DNA from: Pseudoxanthomonas japonensis | GTDB taxonomy: Bacteria > Pseudomonadota > Gammaproteobacteria > Xanthomonadales > Xanthomonadaceae | Direction: 5' to 3' | DNA length: 64,000 nt | Assembly: GCF_010093445.1 (NCBI RefSeq) | Contig: NZ_PDWW01000012.1 | Coordinates: 42,721-106,720, forward strand | Shown: in pieces, positions 36,039 to 45,514 of the stretch | Numbering within the stretch: the stretch's first letter is position 1 | Layout of the letters: each line of letters opens with the position of its first letter | The notes under the pieces: model-generated | Database searches by the model: none | What the model saw: the letters and a program-made list of their open reading frames with translations, nothing else | Told to the model about the DNA's origin: nothing | Translations under genes and position numbers: made by a program

Positions 36039-38075
36039 ATGAGCACTGCGACGGATTCTCCTAGCGCCGGCAAGGTCGGCAGTTTCGGCAACAATTTCTG
36101 GCTGCTGCTGCTGGCGTTGTCGGTGCTGGTCTTCGGTGCCAACACCGGCGTGGCTACCTACCAGGGCAGTCGCCTGTCCGGCGCCAGCACCGGCGCTTCG
36201 GACATGCGCGTGCTGTCGCAGCAGCTGGCCAACCAGGGCAGGGAGGCGGTCGCCGGCAACGCCGAGGCGTTCAAGGCGTTCAAGGAAACCAAGCAGTCGG
36301 TCGAATCCACCGTGTCCGACCTGCAGGCGCGCTTCGGCAACGAAGGCGCCATCTCCGGCCCGCTGGCCAAGCTGAGCGCCACCTGGGCGCCGCTGGGCAA
36401 GAACGCCGACCAGATCGTCACGTCCGAGGCCGCGGTGCTGGCGCTCGCCGGCAACGCCGACCGTTTCGCCACGCAGGTGCCGCAGCTGCAGGCGCAGCTC
36501 AACGAAGTCGTGCGTGCCATGTCCGCCGGCGGCGCACCGTCGTCGCAGATCTACAGCGCGCTGCAGCAGGTCGTGCTGGCCGGCACCATGGCCCGCCGCG
36601 TGACCGAAATCCGCGCCGGTGGCGCGGGCGCCGCGACCGCCGGCGACGCGCTGGGCCGCGACGCCGTGCTGTTCGGCCAGGTGCTGGACGGCCTGCGCGA
36701 CGGCAATCCGGACCTGGGCATCGCGCCGGTCCGCAACGCCGCGGCGCTGTCGGCGCTGCAGAACTCGCAGACCCTGTGGACGGCGATGAAGAAGGACCTG
36801 GACGCGATCCTGGCCAGCTCGCGCAACCTGTTCGCCGCGCAGTCGGCGGCGGCCGCGCTGACCAACGGCTCCGGCCAGATGCTCCAGGACAGCACCAACC
36901 TGTTCCAGGCGTTCTCGGCCTTCGGCTCGGTGCGCGACACGCGCCTGTTCCCGAACTTCTGGCTCGGCATCGCCTCGGGTATCGCGGCGCTGGTGTCCAT
37001 CATCGGCCTGTTGTGGTCGCTGTACCGCACCCGCCAGCGCGAGCAGGAAATGCGCTACCAGACGCAGGTGGAATACAACAGCCGCAACCAGCAGGCGATC
37101 ATGCGGCTGCTGGACGAAATCAGTTCGCTGGGTGAAGGCGACCTGACGGTGAAGGCGTCGGTGACCGAGGACATGACCGGCGCCATCGCGGACGCCATCA
37201 ACTACGCCGTGGACGAACTGCGCAACCTGGTGACGACGATCAACGACACCTCGGTGCAGGTGGCGGCCTCGACCCAGGAAACCCAGGCCACCGCGCTGCA
37301 ACTGGCGGAAGCCGCCGGCCACCAGGCCGACCAGATCACCACCGCGTCCGACCGCATCAGCGAGATCGCGACCAGCATCGACCAGGTGTCGAAGAACTCC
37401 ACCGAGTCCGCCGAAGTGGCGCAACGCTCGGTGCAGATCGCGACCGAGGGTGCCGGCGTGGTGCGCGAGACGATCCGCGGCATGGACCAGATCCGCGACC
37501 AGATCCAGGAAACCTCCAAGCGCATCAAGCGACTGGGCGAGTCCTCGCAGGAAATCGGCTCGGTCGTGGAACTGATCAACGACATTTCCGAACAGACCAA
37601 CATCCTGGCGCTCAACGCGGCCGTGCAGGCGGCCTCGGCCGGTGAGGCGGGCCGCGGTTTCGCGGTCGTGGCCGACGAAGTGCAGCGCCTCGCCGAACGC
37701 ACCTCGGGCGCGACGCGCCGCATCGAATCGCTGGTGCAGACCATCCAGGCCGATACCAACGAAGCGGTCAGCTCGATGGAGCAGACCACCGCCGAAGTGG
37801 TGTCCGGTGCGCGACTGGCCGAGGACGCGGGTACCGCGCTGGGCGAGATCGAGCGCGTGTCGAACGACCTGAACAACCTCATCAAGGGCATCTCCAGCGC
37901 CGCGCAGCAGCAGTCGTCGGCCGCCCTCGACATCACCCAGACGATGGGCGTGATCCGCCAGATCACCTCGCAGACCTCGCTGGGCGCCGGGCAGACCGCC
38001 GAATCCATCGGACACTTGGCGCAGTTGGCCGCGGACCTGCGCCGTTCGGTCGCCGACTTCAAGCTGCCGGGCTGA
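36039..38075 (+). CDS. pilJ: PilJ, methyl-accepting chemotaxis receptor for twitching motility
   Basis: 678-aa inner-membrane chemoreceptor. First membrane helix ~18-40 (WLLLLALSVLVFGANTG), a ~260-residue periplasmic domain, and a second helix near 307-330 (WLGIASGIAALVSIIGLLWSLY). Then a HAMP-like region, and the signalling hairpin with tip region INDISEQTNILALNAAVQAASAGEAGRGFAVVADEVQRLAERT. In Pseudomonas PilJ reports on pilus-surface contact. Classical methylation segments are not decidable by eye. The operon has no pilK-type methyltransferase, and its ChpB lacks the catalytic Ser. Confidence 0.94.
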   Translation: MSTATDSPSAGKVGSFGNNFWLLLLALSVLVFGANTGVATYQGSRLSGASTGASDMRVLSQQLANQGREAVAGNAEAFKAFKETKQSVESTVSDLQARFGNEGAISGPLAKLSATWAPLGKNADQIVTSEAAVLALAGNADRFATQVPQLQAQLNEVVRAMSAGGAPSSQIYSALQQVVLAGTMARRVTEIRAGGAGAATAGDALGRDAVLFGQVLDGLRDGNPDLGIAPVRNAAALSALQNSQTLWTAMKKDLDAILASSRNLFAAQSAAAALTNGSGQMLQDSTNLFQAFSAFGSVRDTRLFPNFWLGIASGIAALVSIIGLLWSLYRTRQREQEMRYQTQVEYNSRNQQAIMRLLDEISSLGEGDLTVKASVTEDMTGAIADAINYAVDELRNLVTTINDTSVQVAASTQETQATALQLAEAAGHQADQITTASDRISEIATSIDQVSKNSTESAEVAQRSVQIATEGAGVVRETIRGMDQIRDQIQETSKRIKRLGESSQEIGSVVELINDISEQTNILALNAAVQAASAGEAGRGFAVVADEVQRLAERTSGATRRIESLVQTIQADTNEAVSSMEQTTAEVVSGARLAEDAGTALGEIERVSNDLNNLIKGISSAAQQQSSAALDITQTMGVIRQITSQTSLGAGQTAESIGHLAQLAADLRRSVADFKLPG

Positions 38076-38091
38076 GGACGGGACGCACTGC

Positions 38092-38169
38092 ATGAACTTC
38101 CTACGCCTTCCCGCCTGCCAGCAGCGCGAGGCTGACGGTTCCGCCGTCGCCGCGGGAGCACGCCGATGA
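38092..38169 (+). CDS. Possible 25-residue leader ORF overlapping the pilL start
   Basis: ATG at 38092 opens a frame of 25 codons (begins MNFLRLPACQQREADG, ends AAGARR) whose TGA overlaps the pilL ATG in an ATGA. It fills the gap between pilJ and pilL, where pilK stands in Pseudomonas. The Shine-Dalgarno is weak (GGACG). It could couple translation into the very long pilL, or be chance: a stop-free frame of this length is unremarkable at this G+C. Confidence 0.3.
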   Translation: MNFLRLPACQQREADGSAVAAGARR

Positions 38170-41100
38170 GTGCGCTCCGCGAAGCCATGAGCCACGCCGT
38201 GCTCGGCTGGGTGAAACCCGAGCTGGACGAAACCTTGCGCCTGGTCCGCCAGGAGATCGAAGCGTTCGTCGAAACGCCGTCGGACACCAGCCGCATGCGC
38301 TTCTGCGCCGGCTACCTGCACCAGGTGCAGGGCACCCTGCGCATGGTGGAACTGTATGCGCCGGCGATGGTGGCCGAAGAACTCGAACTGCTCGCCAAGG
38401 CGCTGCAGGACGGCGGCGTGGGCGACCGCGACGAAGCCTGCGCCACGCTGATGCGCGGTGCGGTGCTGCTGCCGGATTACCTGGAGCGCCTGCAGGAAGG
38501 CCACCGCGACATTCCGATCGTGCTGCTGCCGCTGCTCAACGAGATACGCGCCTCGCGTGGCGCGCCGGGCCTCAACGAGAGCATGCTGTTCCCGGCCGGC
38601 GCCCGCGATGAGGCGGCACCCAGCGAAGCCGAGATCGACCACGCGCGCAGCAGCCTCAGCGGCCGCAACCGCGAGCTGCTCGACACCGTCGGCAATGCGG
38701 TGAAGGAAGAACTGCTGCGGGTGAAGGACGCGCTGGATCTGCACCTGCGCACGGGCAGCGACGCGAACGAACTCGACTCGCAGGTCACCGAACTGGGCAA
38801 CGTCGCCGATACGCTCGGCATGATGGGCCTGGGCGTGGCACGGGACGTGGTGCTGCAGCAGCGCGACACGCTGCGCGAGGTGGCCTCCGGGTCGCGTCCG
38901 GCCGACGAGGGCACGCTGCTCGATGTCGCCGGTGCGCTGCTGTACGTCGATGCGTCGCTGGACGACCAGGTCGCGCGTCTGGGCAGCGGCGATGCCGTGC
39001 AGGACCCGAGCGCCGCCGAATCGCAGCGCACGGTCGAGATCCTCGCGCAGGAAGCCATCATCAACTTCGCCGGCGCGCGCGAGCGCTTCGTCGCCTTCAT
39101 CGAAACCAACTGGGACCACGCCGAACTGGCGGACGTCCCGCGCCTGCTGGACGAAGTGGCGGGCGCGCTGCGCATGCTCGAACTCGGCCAGGCCGGCGAC
39201 TACGTGGTCGGCGTGAAGCGCTACGTCAGCGGTGAGCTGATCGGCAAGAAGCGCGTGCCCGGTGGCCAGCAGCTGGACACGCTGGCCGATGCGATGGCCA
39301 GCCTGGAGTACTACCTGGAAGCGCTGCGCGAGCGGCGCCCCAACCGCGAGGACATCCTCGAGATCACCCGCGGCAGCCTGGAAGCCCTGCGCTACTGGCC
39401 GCTGCCGGCGGACGCCGTCGCGCCCGTAGAGACGCCCGCTGTCGAAGCGCCGGCCGCCACGGCGGCACCGGTCGCCGATGCGCCCTCCGTGGCGCACGTC
39501 GAGCCCGTCGTCGAACCCGCGCCGGCATCGTTCGGTGCGCTCTCGCTTGAGCCCCTCGATGCCATGCCGCCGTCCAACGCCGGCGCGAACCCGTTCGATC
39601 CGGTCGGCTTCGAGGAAGACAGCGCACCATCGCCGTCGCCGGCCGAGGAGCAGACGCCTGCGTTCGACCTGCCGGTCGATGCGGGTGACATCGCCGTGGC
39701 CGATGCGCCAGCCGATGCCGACGACAGCGCCGCGCTCGACGTGCCGGTCGAAACCTCCGCCGCGGACGTGTCCGCGCCGGTGGTCGAATCCGATGCGCTG
39801 CCCGACCTGCGGCACGAGATCGCCGCCGCCGCGGCCGCCGTGCCGTCCGCCGTCGTCGGCGGCTTCGATGGCGACAGCACCGACATCGACGACGACATCC
39901 GCGAGGTCTTCCTCGAGGAGTTCGACGAAGAGATCGTCAACCTGCGGCAGCTGCTGCCGGCCTGGCGCAGCAATACCGAAGACCTGGAACGCCTGCGGCC
40001 GATCCGCCGCGTGTTCCACACGCTGAAGGGCAGTGGCCGCCTGGTCGGCGCCAAGACCCTCGGCGAGTTCAGCTGGAAAGTCGAGAACATGCTCAACCGC
40101 GTGCTCGACCGCACGCGCGCACCGAGCCATGCCGTCGAAGTGCTGCTGGAGCAGGCCTGCGACACGCTGCCGCAGCTCAACGCCGCGCTGCGCGGCCAGG
40201 GCAGCGTCACCGCCGACCTGGCCGGCCTGCAGGACGTGGCCGACCGCCTCGCCGCGGGCGAGGACGCGTACTACAGCGCCGAGCCGACCGTGCTGGAAGA
40301 GGACGTCGAACTGGATGTCGTGGAGCCGGCCGCCGTGGCGCCCGTTTCCTTCGTCGACGAGGCGCCGGCCGTGTTCGAGCCGGAAGCCGAAGGCACGCCG
40401 GCCTCGGTCGATGCCGTGCTGCGCGAGATCCTCGAGGCGGAAGTCGACAACCACCTCGACACCGTCGATCACTGGCTGCAGAAGGCGCAGGTCGAGCCTG
40501 TGCCGGTCAGCGAGGAACTGCTGCGCGCGATCCACACGATGAACGGTGCGCTGGCGATGGCCGACGTGCCGGAAATCATCCACGTCACCTCGGCGGCTGA
40601 GCAGTACACCAAGCGCCTGCTGGCGGCCGGCGAAACGCCGACGCCGGAGGGCGTGGCTGCCTTCGCGGACACCGCGCAGGCGATCCGTCGCAGCGTCGCG
40701 GCGCTGCAGGCACCGTCGCCGCGCATCCCGGCGTTCGCCGCACTGGCGGGCCAGCTGCGCGCACTCGCCGACCGCCTCCCCGACCTGCGCCAGGGTGCGC
40801 AGATCGTGGACGACACCCGGCAGGGCACCTACGTCGGCCAGACGCCGATCGCGCCGCCGGTCGGCCCCTCGGATGTCGAGCTGCTGGCGATGGACCTGTC
40901 GGCGTATCTCGATGCCGAAGCGGCCAGCGGGGCTGGCGGATTCGACGCCACCCGTTCCGTCGAGGGCGCCACCGTCGGCGACGTCGCGACCCCGTCGACC
41001 GACGAGATCGCCAGCGACGCCACCGAAGCCGTGTCGTCGATCGACGCATCCACGGTTCCGGAAACACCGGCGCCGGTGGACCAGAGCGTCACCTTCTACG

Positions 41101-44100
41101 ACATCGACTACCGCATCCTGCCGCGCACGCACGCGCCGGATGCCGAGCCTGCGGTCCAGGCGGGCAGCGACGCCCACGAGGACGAAGCGTTCGCCGAGGT
41201 GGAGGAGATCGTCGTTGCCGAAGCCGAAGCAGATGCCGGCCAGGCCGATGTGGCCGGGGATGCGTCGACGCCGATCGAAGAGCCCGTAGTTGTCTCCGGC
41301 GAGGACGTCATCGAGCAGGCATCCGACGAAGCGGTCCCCAGCGTCGAAGACGATGCCCTGGTGGTCGATGGCGACCTGCCCGCCTTCCTCGTCGAGGCGG
41401 ACGACGCATCGCCGGCCGAGGCTGGCGATGGCGACGTAGTGGCAGAAGCGGATCTGTCCGTCGCGGACGATGGCGTCGCTGCGCAGGACGAAGCCGTTCC
41501 CACCGAACTTTCCGACACCGCGACGACCGCCGACGCGGAGACTGCCGCCTGGACGGCAGACGTCACCGACGCGGTCGAAGGGATCACCGTCGCAGGCGAT
41601 GCCGACGAAGGTCCTGATGCCGCGACGGTCGCGGTGGAAGACGACGCAGTGGCGGTGGAAGCGCTGTCCGTTGCCCAGCAAGACGACGCGTCCGCCATCG
41701 ATACCGCGTCCACGGATGACGCCGACGCCGCGCTTTCCATCGAGGATGCCCTCGTCGAGGAAACCGCGCCGGCACCGGCCGTTGACGAAACCGTCGAGAT
41801 CCAGGACGTCGTGGATGTCGCGGACGTCGAAGACGCACCCGATGCGGAAGCACCCGCATCGCAGGACATCGAAGTCGAAGCCGTTGCCTCCGTCGAAGTC
41901 GAGGAGTCTGCCGTGACTGCACCCGCCGACATGCCGGAGCCGGAAGACGCGCTCGACCTGACCGGGCTCGACCTGGACCTGGTCGAGATCTTCATCGAGG
42001 AAGGCAACGACCTGCTGGACCACTCCGACGACCTCATCGCCAAGCTGCGCGAGACGCCGGAAGACCGCACGCTGCTCACCGGCCTGCAGCGCGATCTGCA
42101 CACGCTGAAGGGCGGCGCCCGCATGGCGGGTATCCACGCCGTCGGCGACCTGGGCCACGCGATCGAGTCGATGCTGGAATCGATCGCGGGCCAGCGCACC
42201 GAGCTGGACCGCCGTGGCATCCAGTTGCTGGAACGCGGTTTCGACACCCTGCACGCCCAGCTCGCCCGTGTCACCGCGCGGCGCGCCGTCTCCATCCCGG
42301 ACGGCATGATCGCGGAGTTCACGGCCCGCGCCCGCGGCATCGAACTGCCGGATGCGCCGGTGTCGGCGGAAACGCCGGCCGCACCGGTCGAACTGGCGCC
42401 GCTGTCGGCACCGATCGATACCGACGCCGCCGCACCGGTCGAGGAAGAGTTCTTCCCGGTCGGGCAACAGGAGCAGGTCCGCGTCCGCGCCGATCTGCTG
42501 GACCGCCTGGTCAACAACGCCGGCGAAGTCGCGATCTACCGCGCGCGCCTGGAGCAGCAGCTGGGCGCGTTCCGCGGCGCGATGGCGGAACTCGACCGCA
42601 CCAACATCCGCATGCACGACCAGCTGCGCCGCCTCGATCTGGAAACGGAGGCGCAGATCGTCGCCCGCTACCAGCGCGAGCACGACAAGCAGGATCCGAC
42701 CTTCGATCCGCTGGAACTGGACCGCTTCTCCACGCTGCAGCAGCTGAGCCGCGCGCTGGCCGAATCGGCCGCCGACATCAGCGGCCTGCAGGGCGTGCTG
42801 GACGACCTCGCGCGCCAGTACGACAGCCTGCTGCAGCAGCAGTCGCGCGTCAGCTCGGAGCTGCAGGACGGCCTGATGCGTGCGCGCATGCTGCCGTTCG
42901 AAGGCATCGTGCCGCGCCTGCGCCGCGTGCTGCGCCAGGCCGCGACCGAAACGCACAAGCAGGTCAGCCTGCAGTTCTCCGGCACGCACGGCGAAATGGA
43001 CCGCAACGTGCTGGACCGCATGACCGCGCCGCTGGAACACCTGCTGCGCAACTCGGTCGCGCACGGCCTGGAAACGCCGAAGGAACGCCGCAAGGCCGGC
43101 AAGCCGGAAGAGGGCACCGTGCACGTGGCGCTGCGCCGCGAAGGCTCGGAAATGGTGCTGGAGGTGTCCGACGACGGCGCCGGCCTGAACCGCGACGCCA
43201 TCCGCAAGCGCGCCGAACAGCGCGGCCTGCTGCAGCCGGGCGCCGTGCTCCCCGACACCGCGCTGGACCGCCTGATCCTGGAGCCCGGCTTCAGCACCGC
43301 CGACAAGGTCAGCCAGCTGGCCGGCCGTGGCGTGGGCATGGACGTGGTCTACAACGAAGTCCGCCAGCTGGGCGGTTCGCTGGAAATCAGCTCGGTGCCG
43401 GGCAAGGGGGCGACCTTCACCCTGCGCCTGCCGCAGACGCTGGCGGTCAGCCAGGCCGTGTTCGTGCAGATCGGCGAAACCCAGTTCGCGGTGCCGGTGG
43501 CGGCGGTCAGCGGTATCGGCCGCATCAGCCACGCCCGCTTCAGCGCCGGCGCGGGCAGCTACCACTACGCCGGCGAAGACTATCCGCTGTACAACCTCGG
43601 CCATCTGGTCGGCCAGGGCGCGGCCAAGGCCGAAGGCCAGCCGCAGGTGCCGTTGCTGCTCGTCCGTTCGGGCGACCTGCGTGCCGCCGTGGCGGTCGAC
43701 CAGGTGCTCGGCAACCGCGAGATCGTGGTCAAGCCGGTCGGCCCGCAGATCGCCTCGATCCCCGGCATCTACGGCGCCACGATCACCGGCGACGGCAGCG
43801 TGGTGGTGATCCTGGACGCCGCACCGCTGGTGCGCCGCCACCTGGCGCAGCCGCAGGAGCCCGCGCAGCAGGCGCCCGCGGTGGAACAGCGCCGCGTGCC
43901 GCTGGTGATGGTGGTCGACGACTCGCTGACCATGCGCAAGGTGACCAGCCGCGTGCTGGAGCGCCACAACTTCGAGGTCAACGCCGCGCGCGATGGCGTC
44001 GAGGCGCTGGAGAAGCTGGAAGAGCGCGTGCCCGACCTGATGCTGCTCGACATCGAAATGCCGCGCATGGACGGGTACGAGCTGGCCACCGCGATGAAGG

Positions 44101-44276
44101 CCGATCCACGCTTCAAGGACGTGCCCATCGTCATGATCACCTCGCGTACCGGCGACAAGCATCGCCAGCGCGCCTTCGACATCGGCGTGCAACGCTACCT
44201 GGGCAAGCCGTACCAGGAGCTCGACCTGATGCGCAACGTGTACGACCTGCTGGGAATCGCCCGTGTCCGTGAGTGA
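38166..44276 (+). CDS. pilL: PilL (ChpA-like) hybrid histidine kinase of the Pil-Chp system
   Basis: 2036-aa CheA-type kinase. HPt-like motifs are at H52 (GYLHQVQGTLRM), H618 (VFHTLKGSGRLVGA), H790 (AIHTMNGALAMADV) and H1312 (DLHTLKGGARMAGI). Pro/Ala-rich and strongly acidic linkers lie between them, the longest at about 985-1255. Then come a dimerisation helix region, an ATPase domain (N-box HLLRNSVAHGLETPKERR, G-boxes DDGAGLN and GRGVGMDVV), a CheW domain and a C-terminal receiver with D1962 (MLLDIEMPRMDGYE). It phosphorylates PilG. Fewer recognisable phosphotransfer domains than the eight described in Pseudomonas ChpA, though divergent ones may hide. It overlaps chpB by 14 bp. Confidence 0.95.
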   Translation: MSALREAMSHAVLGWVKPELDETLRLVRQEIEAFVETPSDTSRMRFCAGYLHQVQGTLRMVELYAPAMVAEELELLAKALQDGGVGDRDEACATLMRGAVLLPDYLERLQEGHRDIPIVLLPLLNEIRASRGAPGLNESMLFPAGARDEAAPSEAEIDHARSSLSGRNRELLDTVGNAVKEELLRVKDALDLHLRTGSDANELDSQVTELGNVADTLGMMGLGVARDVVLQQRDTLREVASGSRPADEGTLLDVAGALLYVDASLDDQVARLGSGDAVQDPSAAESQRTVEILAQEAIINFAGARERFVAFIETNWDHAELADVPRLLDEVAGALRMLELGQAGDYVVGVKRYVSGELIGKKRVPGGQQLDTLADAMASLEYYLEALRERRPNREDILEITRGSLEALRYWPLPADAVAPVETPAVEAPAATAAPVADAPSVAHVEPVVEPAPASFGALSLEPLDAMPPSNAGANPFDPVGFEEDSAPSPSPAEEQTPAFDLPVDAGDIAVADAPADADDSAALDVPVETSAADVSAPVVESDALPDLRHEIAAAAAAVPSAVVGGFDGDSTDIDDDIREVFLEEFDEEIVNLRQLLPAWRSNTEDLERLRPIRRVFHTLKGSGRLVGAKTLGEFSWKVENMLNRVLDRTRAPSHAVEVLLEQACDTLPQLNAALRGQGSVTADLAGLQDVADRLAAGEDAYYSAEPTVLEEDVELDVVEPAAVAPVSFVDEAPAVFEPEAEGTPASVDAVLREILEAEVDNHLDTVDHWLQKAQVEPVPVSEELLRAIHTMNGALAMADVPEIIHVTSAAEQYTKRLLAAGETPTPEGVAAFADTAQAIRRSVAALQAPSPRIPAFAALAGQLRALADRLPDLRQGAQIVDDTRQGTYVGQTPIAPPVGPSDVELLAMDLSAYLDAEAASGAGGFDATRSVEGATVGDVATPSTDEIASDATEAVSSIDASTVPETPAPVDQSVTFYDIDYRILPRTHAPDAEPAVQAGSDAHEDEAFAEVEEIVVAEAEADAGQADVAGDASTPIEEPVVVSGEDVIEQASDEAVPSVEDDALVVDGDLPAFLVEADDASPAEAGDGDVVAEADLSVADDGVAAQDEAVPTELSDTATTADAETAAWTADVTDAVEGITVAGDADEGPDAATVAVEDDAVAVEALSVAQQDDASAIDTASTDDADAALSIEDALVEETAPAPAVDETVEIQDVVDVADVEDAPDAEAPASQDIEVEAVASVEVEESAVTAPADMPEPEDALDLTGLDLDLVEIFIEEGNDLLDHSDDLIAKLRETPEDRTLLTGLQRDLHTLKGGARMAGIHAVGDLGHAIESMLESIAGQRTELDRRGIQLLERGFDTLHAQLARVTARRAVSIPDGMIAEFTARARGIELPDAPVSAETPAAPVELAPLSAPIDTDAAAPVEEEFFPVGQQEQVRVRADLLDRLVNNAGEVAIYRARLEQQLGAFRGAMAELDRTNIRMHDQLRRLDLETEAQIVARYQREHDKQDPTFDPLELDRFSTLQQLSRALAESAADISGLQGVLDDLARQYDSLLQQQSRVSSELQDGLMRARMLPFEGIVPRLRRVLRQAATETHKQVSLQFSGTHGEMDRNVLDRMTAPLEHLLRNSVAHGLETPKERRKAGKPEEGTVHVALRREGSEMVLEVSDDGAGLNRDAIRKRAEQRGLLQPGAVLPDTALDRLILEPGFSTADKVSQLAGRGVGMDVVYNEVRQLGGSLEISSVPGKGATFTLRLPQTLAVSQAVFVQIGETQFAVPVAAVSGIGRISHARFSAGAGSYHYAGEDYPLYNLGHLVGQGAAKAEGQPQVPLLLVRSGDLRAAVAVDQVLGNREIVVKPVGPQIASIPGIYGATITGDGSVVVILDAAPLVRRHLAQPQEPAQQAPAVEQRRVPLVMVVDDSLTMRKVTSRVLERHNFEVNAARDGVEALEKLEERVPDLMLLDIEMPRMDGYELATAMKADPRFKDVPIVMITSRTGDKHRQRAFDIGVQRYLGKPYQELDLMRNVYDLLGIARVRE

Positions 44277-45504
44277 AGCCAAACGCGTCGCCCTGCTGGC
44301 GCGCCCGGGCGAGGCGCGTGAGCGCCTGCGCGTGGCGCTGCACGAGGCCGGTGCCGAGATCGTGCTGGAAGACGACCCCAATGCACTCGATGCCGAGGCA
44401 CTGGGCAACAGCGCGCCGCAGGTGGTGCTGGTGGCGCTGGAACCGGCCATCGAGGACAGCCTGGAGCGCTTCGACAGCGTGCTGCACGATCCCGCGGTCG
44501 CGGTGATCTTCGACGAAGCCGAATTGGCCGCGCGCCGCCAGGGCTGGGATGCCCAGCGCTGGGCGCGCCACCTGGCCGCCAAGCTGCACGGCCACCGCGA
44601 CGTGCTGCCGCCTGGCCGCGAGGAAGACGTCGGCCTGCAACTCGAGCCTGGCTTGCCCGTCACGCCTGCGCAGTTGCACGAAGGCGACAACGTGTCCGAT
44701 TACCTGGCGTCGGTCGCCGGCATGGCGCTGGAGCTGCCCAGCGACGATTTCGCCTACACCGGCAGTTTCCAGGCGCGCGAAACGGACGAGCAGGTGATCG
44801 ACGCGGATGCCTGGCTGCGGTCGGCCTCCGCGCCGGCGGAAACCCCGTCCGCGCCGCCGCTGCCGGAAACGCCATCGGCCGTACCGCCGCCCCTGCCCCC
44901 TGCAGCGCCCGCAGCCTCCGGCTTCGACCTGTCCCGACTCGAGCTGGAGCCGCTGGAAGGCGGTGGTCTGGCGTCCGCGCGCATCCAGGGCGCCGTGCTG
45001 GTGTTCGCCGGCATCGGTGGACCCGACGCCGTGCGCAAGCTGCTGGCCGACCTGCCCACGGGCTTTCCCAAGCCGGTGATGGTGCACCTGCGCCTGGATG
45101 GCGGCCGCTACGACAACCTGGTCCGGCAGATGGAGCGCGTGTCGCACATGCCGGTCCTGCTCGCCGAAGCCGGCAAGAACGCCGATGCCGGACACGTCTA
45201 CGTGCTGCCGGGCGACGTGGTGCCGTTCGTCGACGCGGGCGCAGTGGGCTTCCGTCCCGGCGCGGTGATCCACACGGTGATCCCGCAACTGCCGCCGACC
45301 GACAGCGCCGTGCTGCTGCTGAGCGGCAGCGACACCGCGCTGGTCGATGCCGCCGCCGCGCTGGGCAGCGAGGGTGCGCTGGTCATGGGCCAGTCGCAGG
45401 AAGGCTGCTACGACCCCGCCGCGCCCAAGGCGCTCGCGGCGCTCGGCGCCGACCTGGGATCGCCCGCGCAGATCGCGCAGCGCCTGACCGACCGCTGGTT
45501 CTGA
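44263..45504 (+). CDS. chpB: ChpB-like protein, probable inactive CheB-type methylesterase
   Basis: 413 aa from a GTG inside the pilL end. N-terminal ~110 residues resemble a receiver that lost its phospho-acceptor: QVVLVALEP stands where CheB has DVVLLDIEMP, giving A58 for Asp. A Pro-rich linker (~188-218) follows. The C-terminal ~170 residues match the CheB methylesterase fold: FAGIGGPDAVRKLL, then VMVHLRLDG, the GHVYVLPGD motif, LLSGSDTAL. The catalytic Ser-Thr is replaced by G250-I251, while H275 and D357 appear retained. Its position equals chpB of Xylella and Pseudomonas. Enzymatic activity is doubtful; a structural role is possible. Confidence 0.82.
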   Translation: MSVSEAKRVALLARPGEARERLRVALHEAGAEIVLEDDPNALDAEALGNSAPQVVLVALEPAIEDSLERFDSVLHDPAVAVIFDEAELAARRQGWDAQRWARHLAAKLHGHRDVLPPGREEDVGLQLEPGLPVTPAQLHEGDNVSDYLASVAGMALELPSDDFAYTGSFQARETDEQVIDADAWLRSASAPAETPSAPPLPETPSAVPPPLPPAAPAASGFDLSRLELEPLEGGGLASARIQGAVLVFAGIGGPDAVRKLLADLPTGFPKPVMVHLRLDGGRYDNLVRQMERVSHMPVLLAEAGKNADAGHVYVLPGDVVPFVDAGAVGFRPGAVIHTVIPQLPPTDSAVLLLSGSDTALVDAAAALGSEGALVMGQSQEGCYDPAAPKALAALGADLGSPAQIAQRLTDRWF

Positions 45505-45514
45505 GGAACATACG

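Noticed and set aside
38166..44276. Possible frameshift or fusion in pilL because of the long low-complexity middle.
   Set aside because: One frame runs unbroken for 2036 codons with CheA and receiver domains at the end. Xanthomonad PilL/ChpA proteins are known to be very long.
35235..44690. A 3151-codon open reading frame on the minus strand across the whole pilG-chpB region.
   Set aside because: It is the antisense of genes with clear domains. High G+C at third codon positions removes stop codons from the opposing frame; the translation is His/Arg/Gln-rich with no domain.
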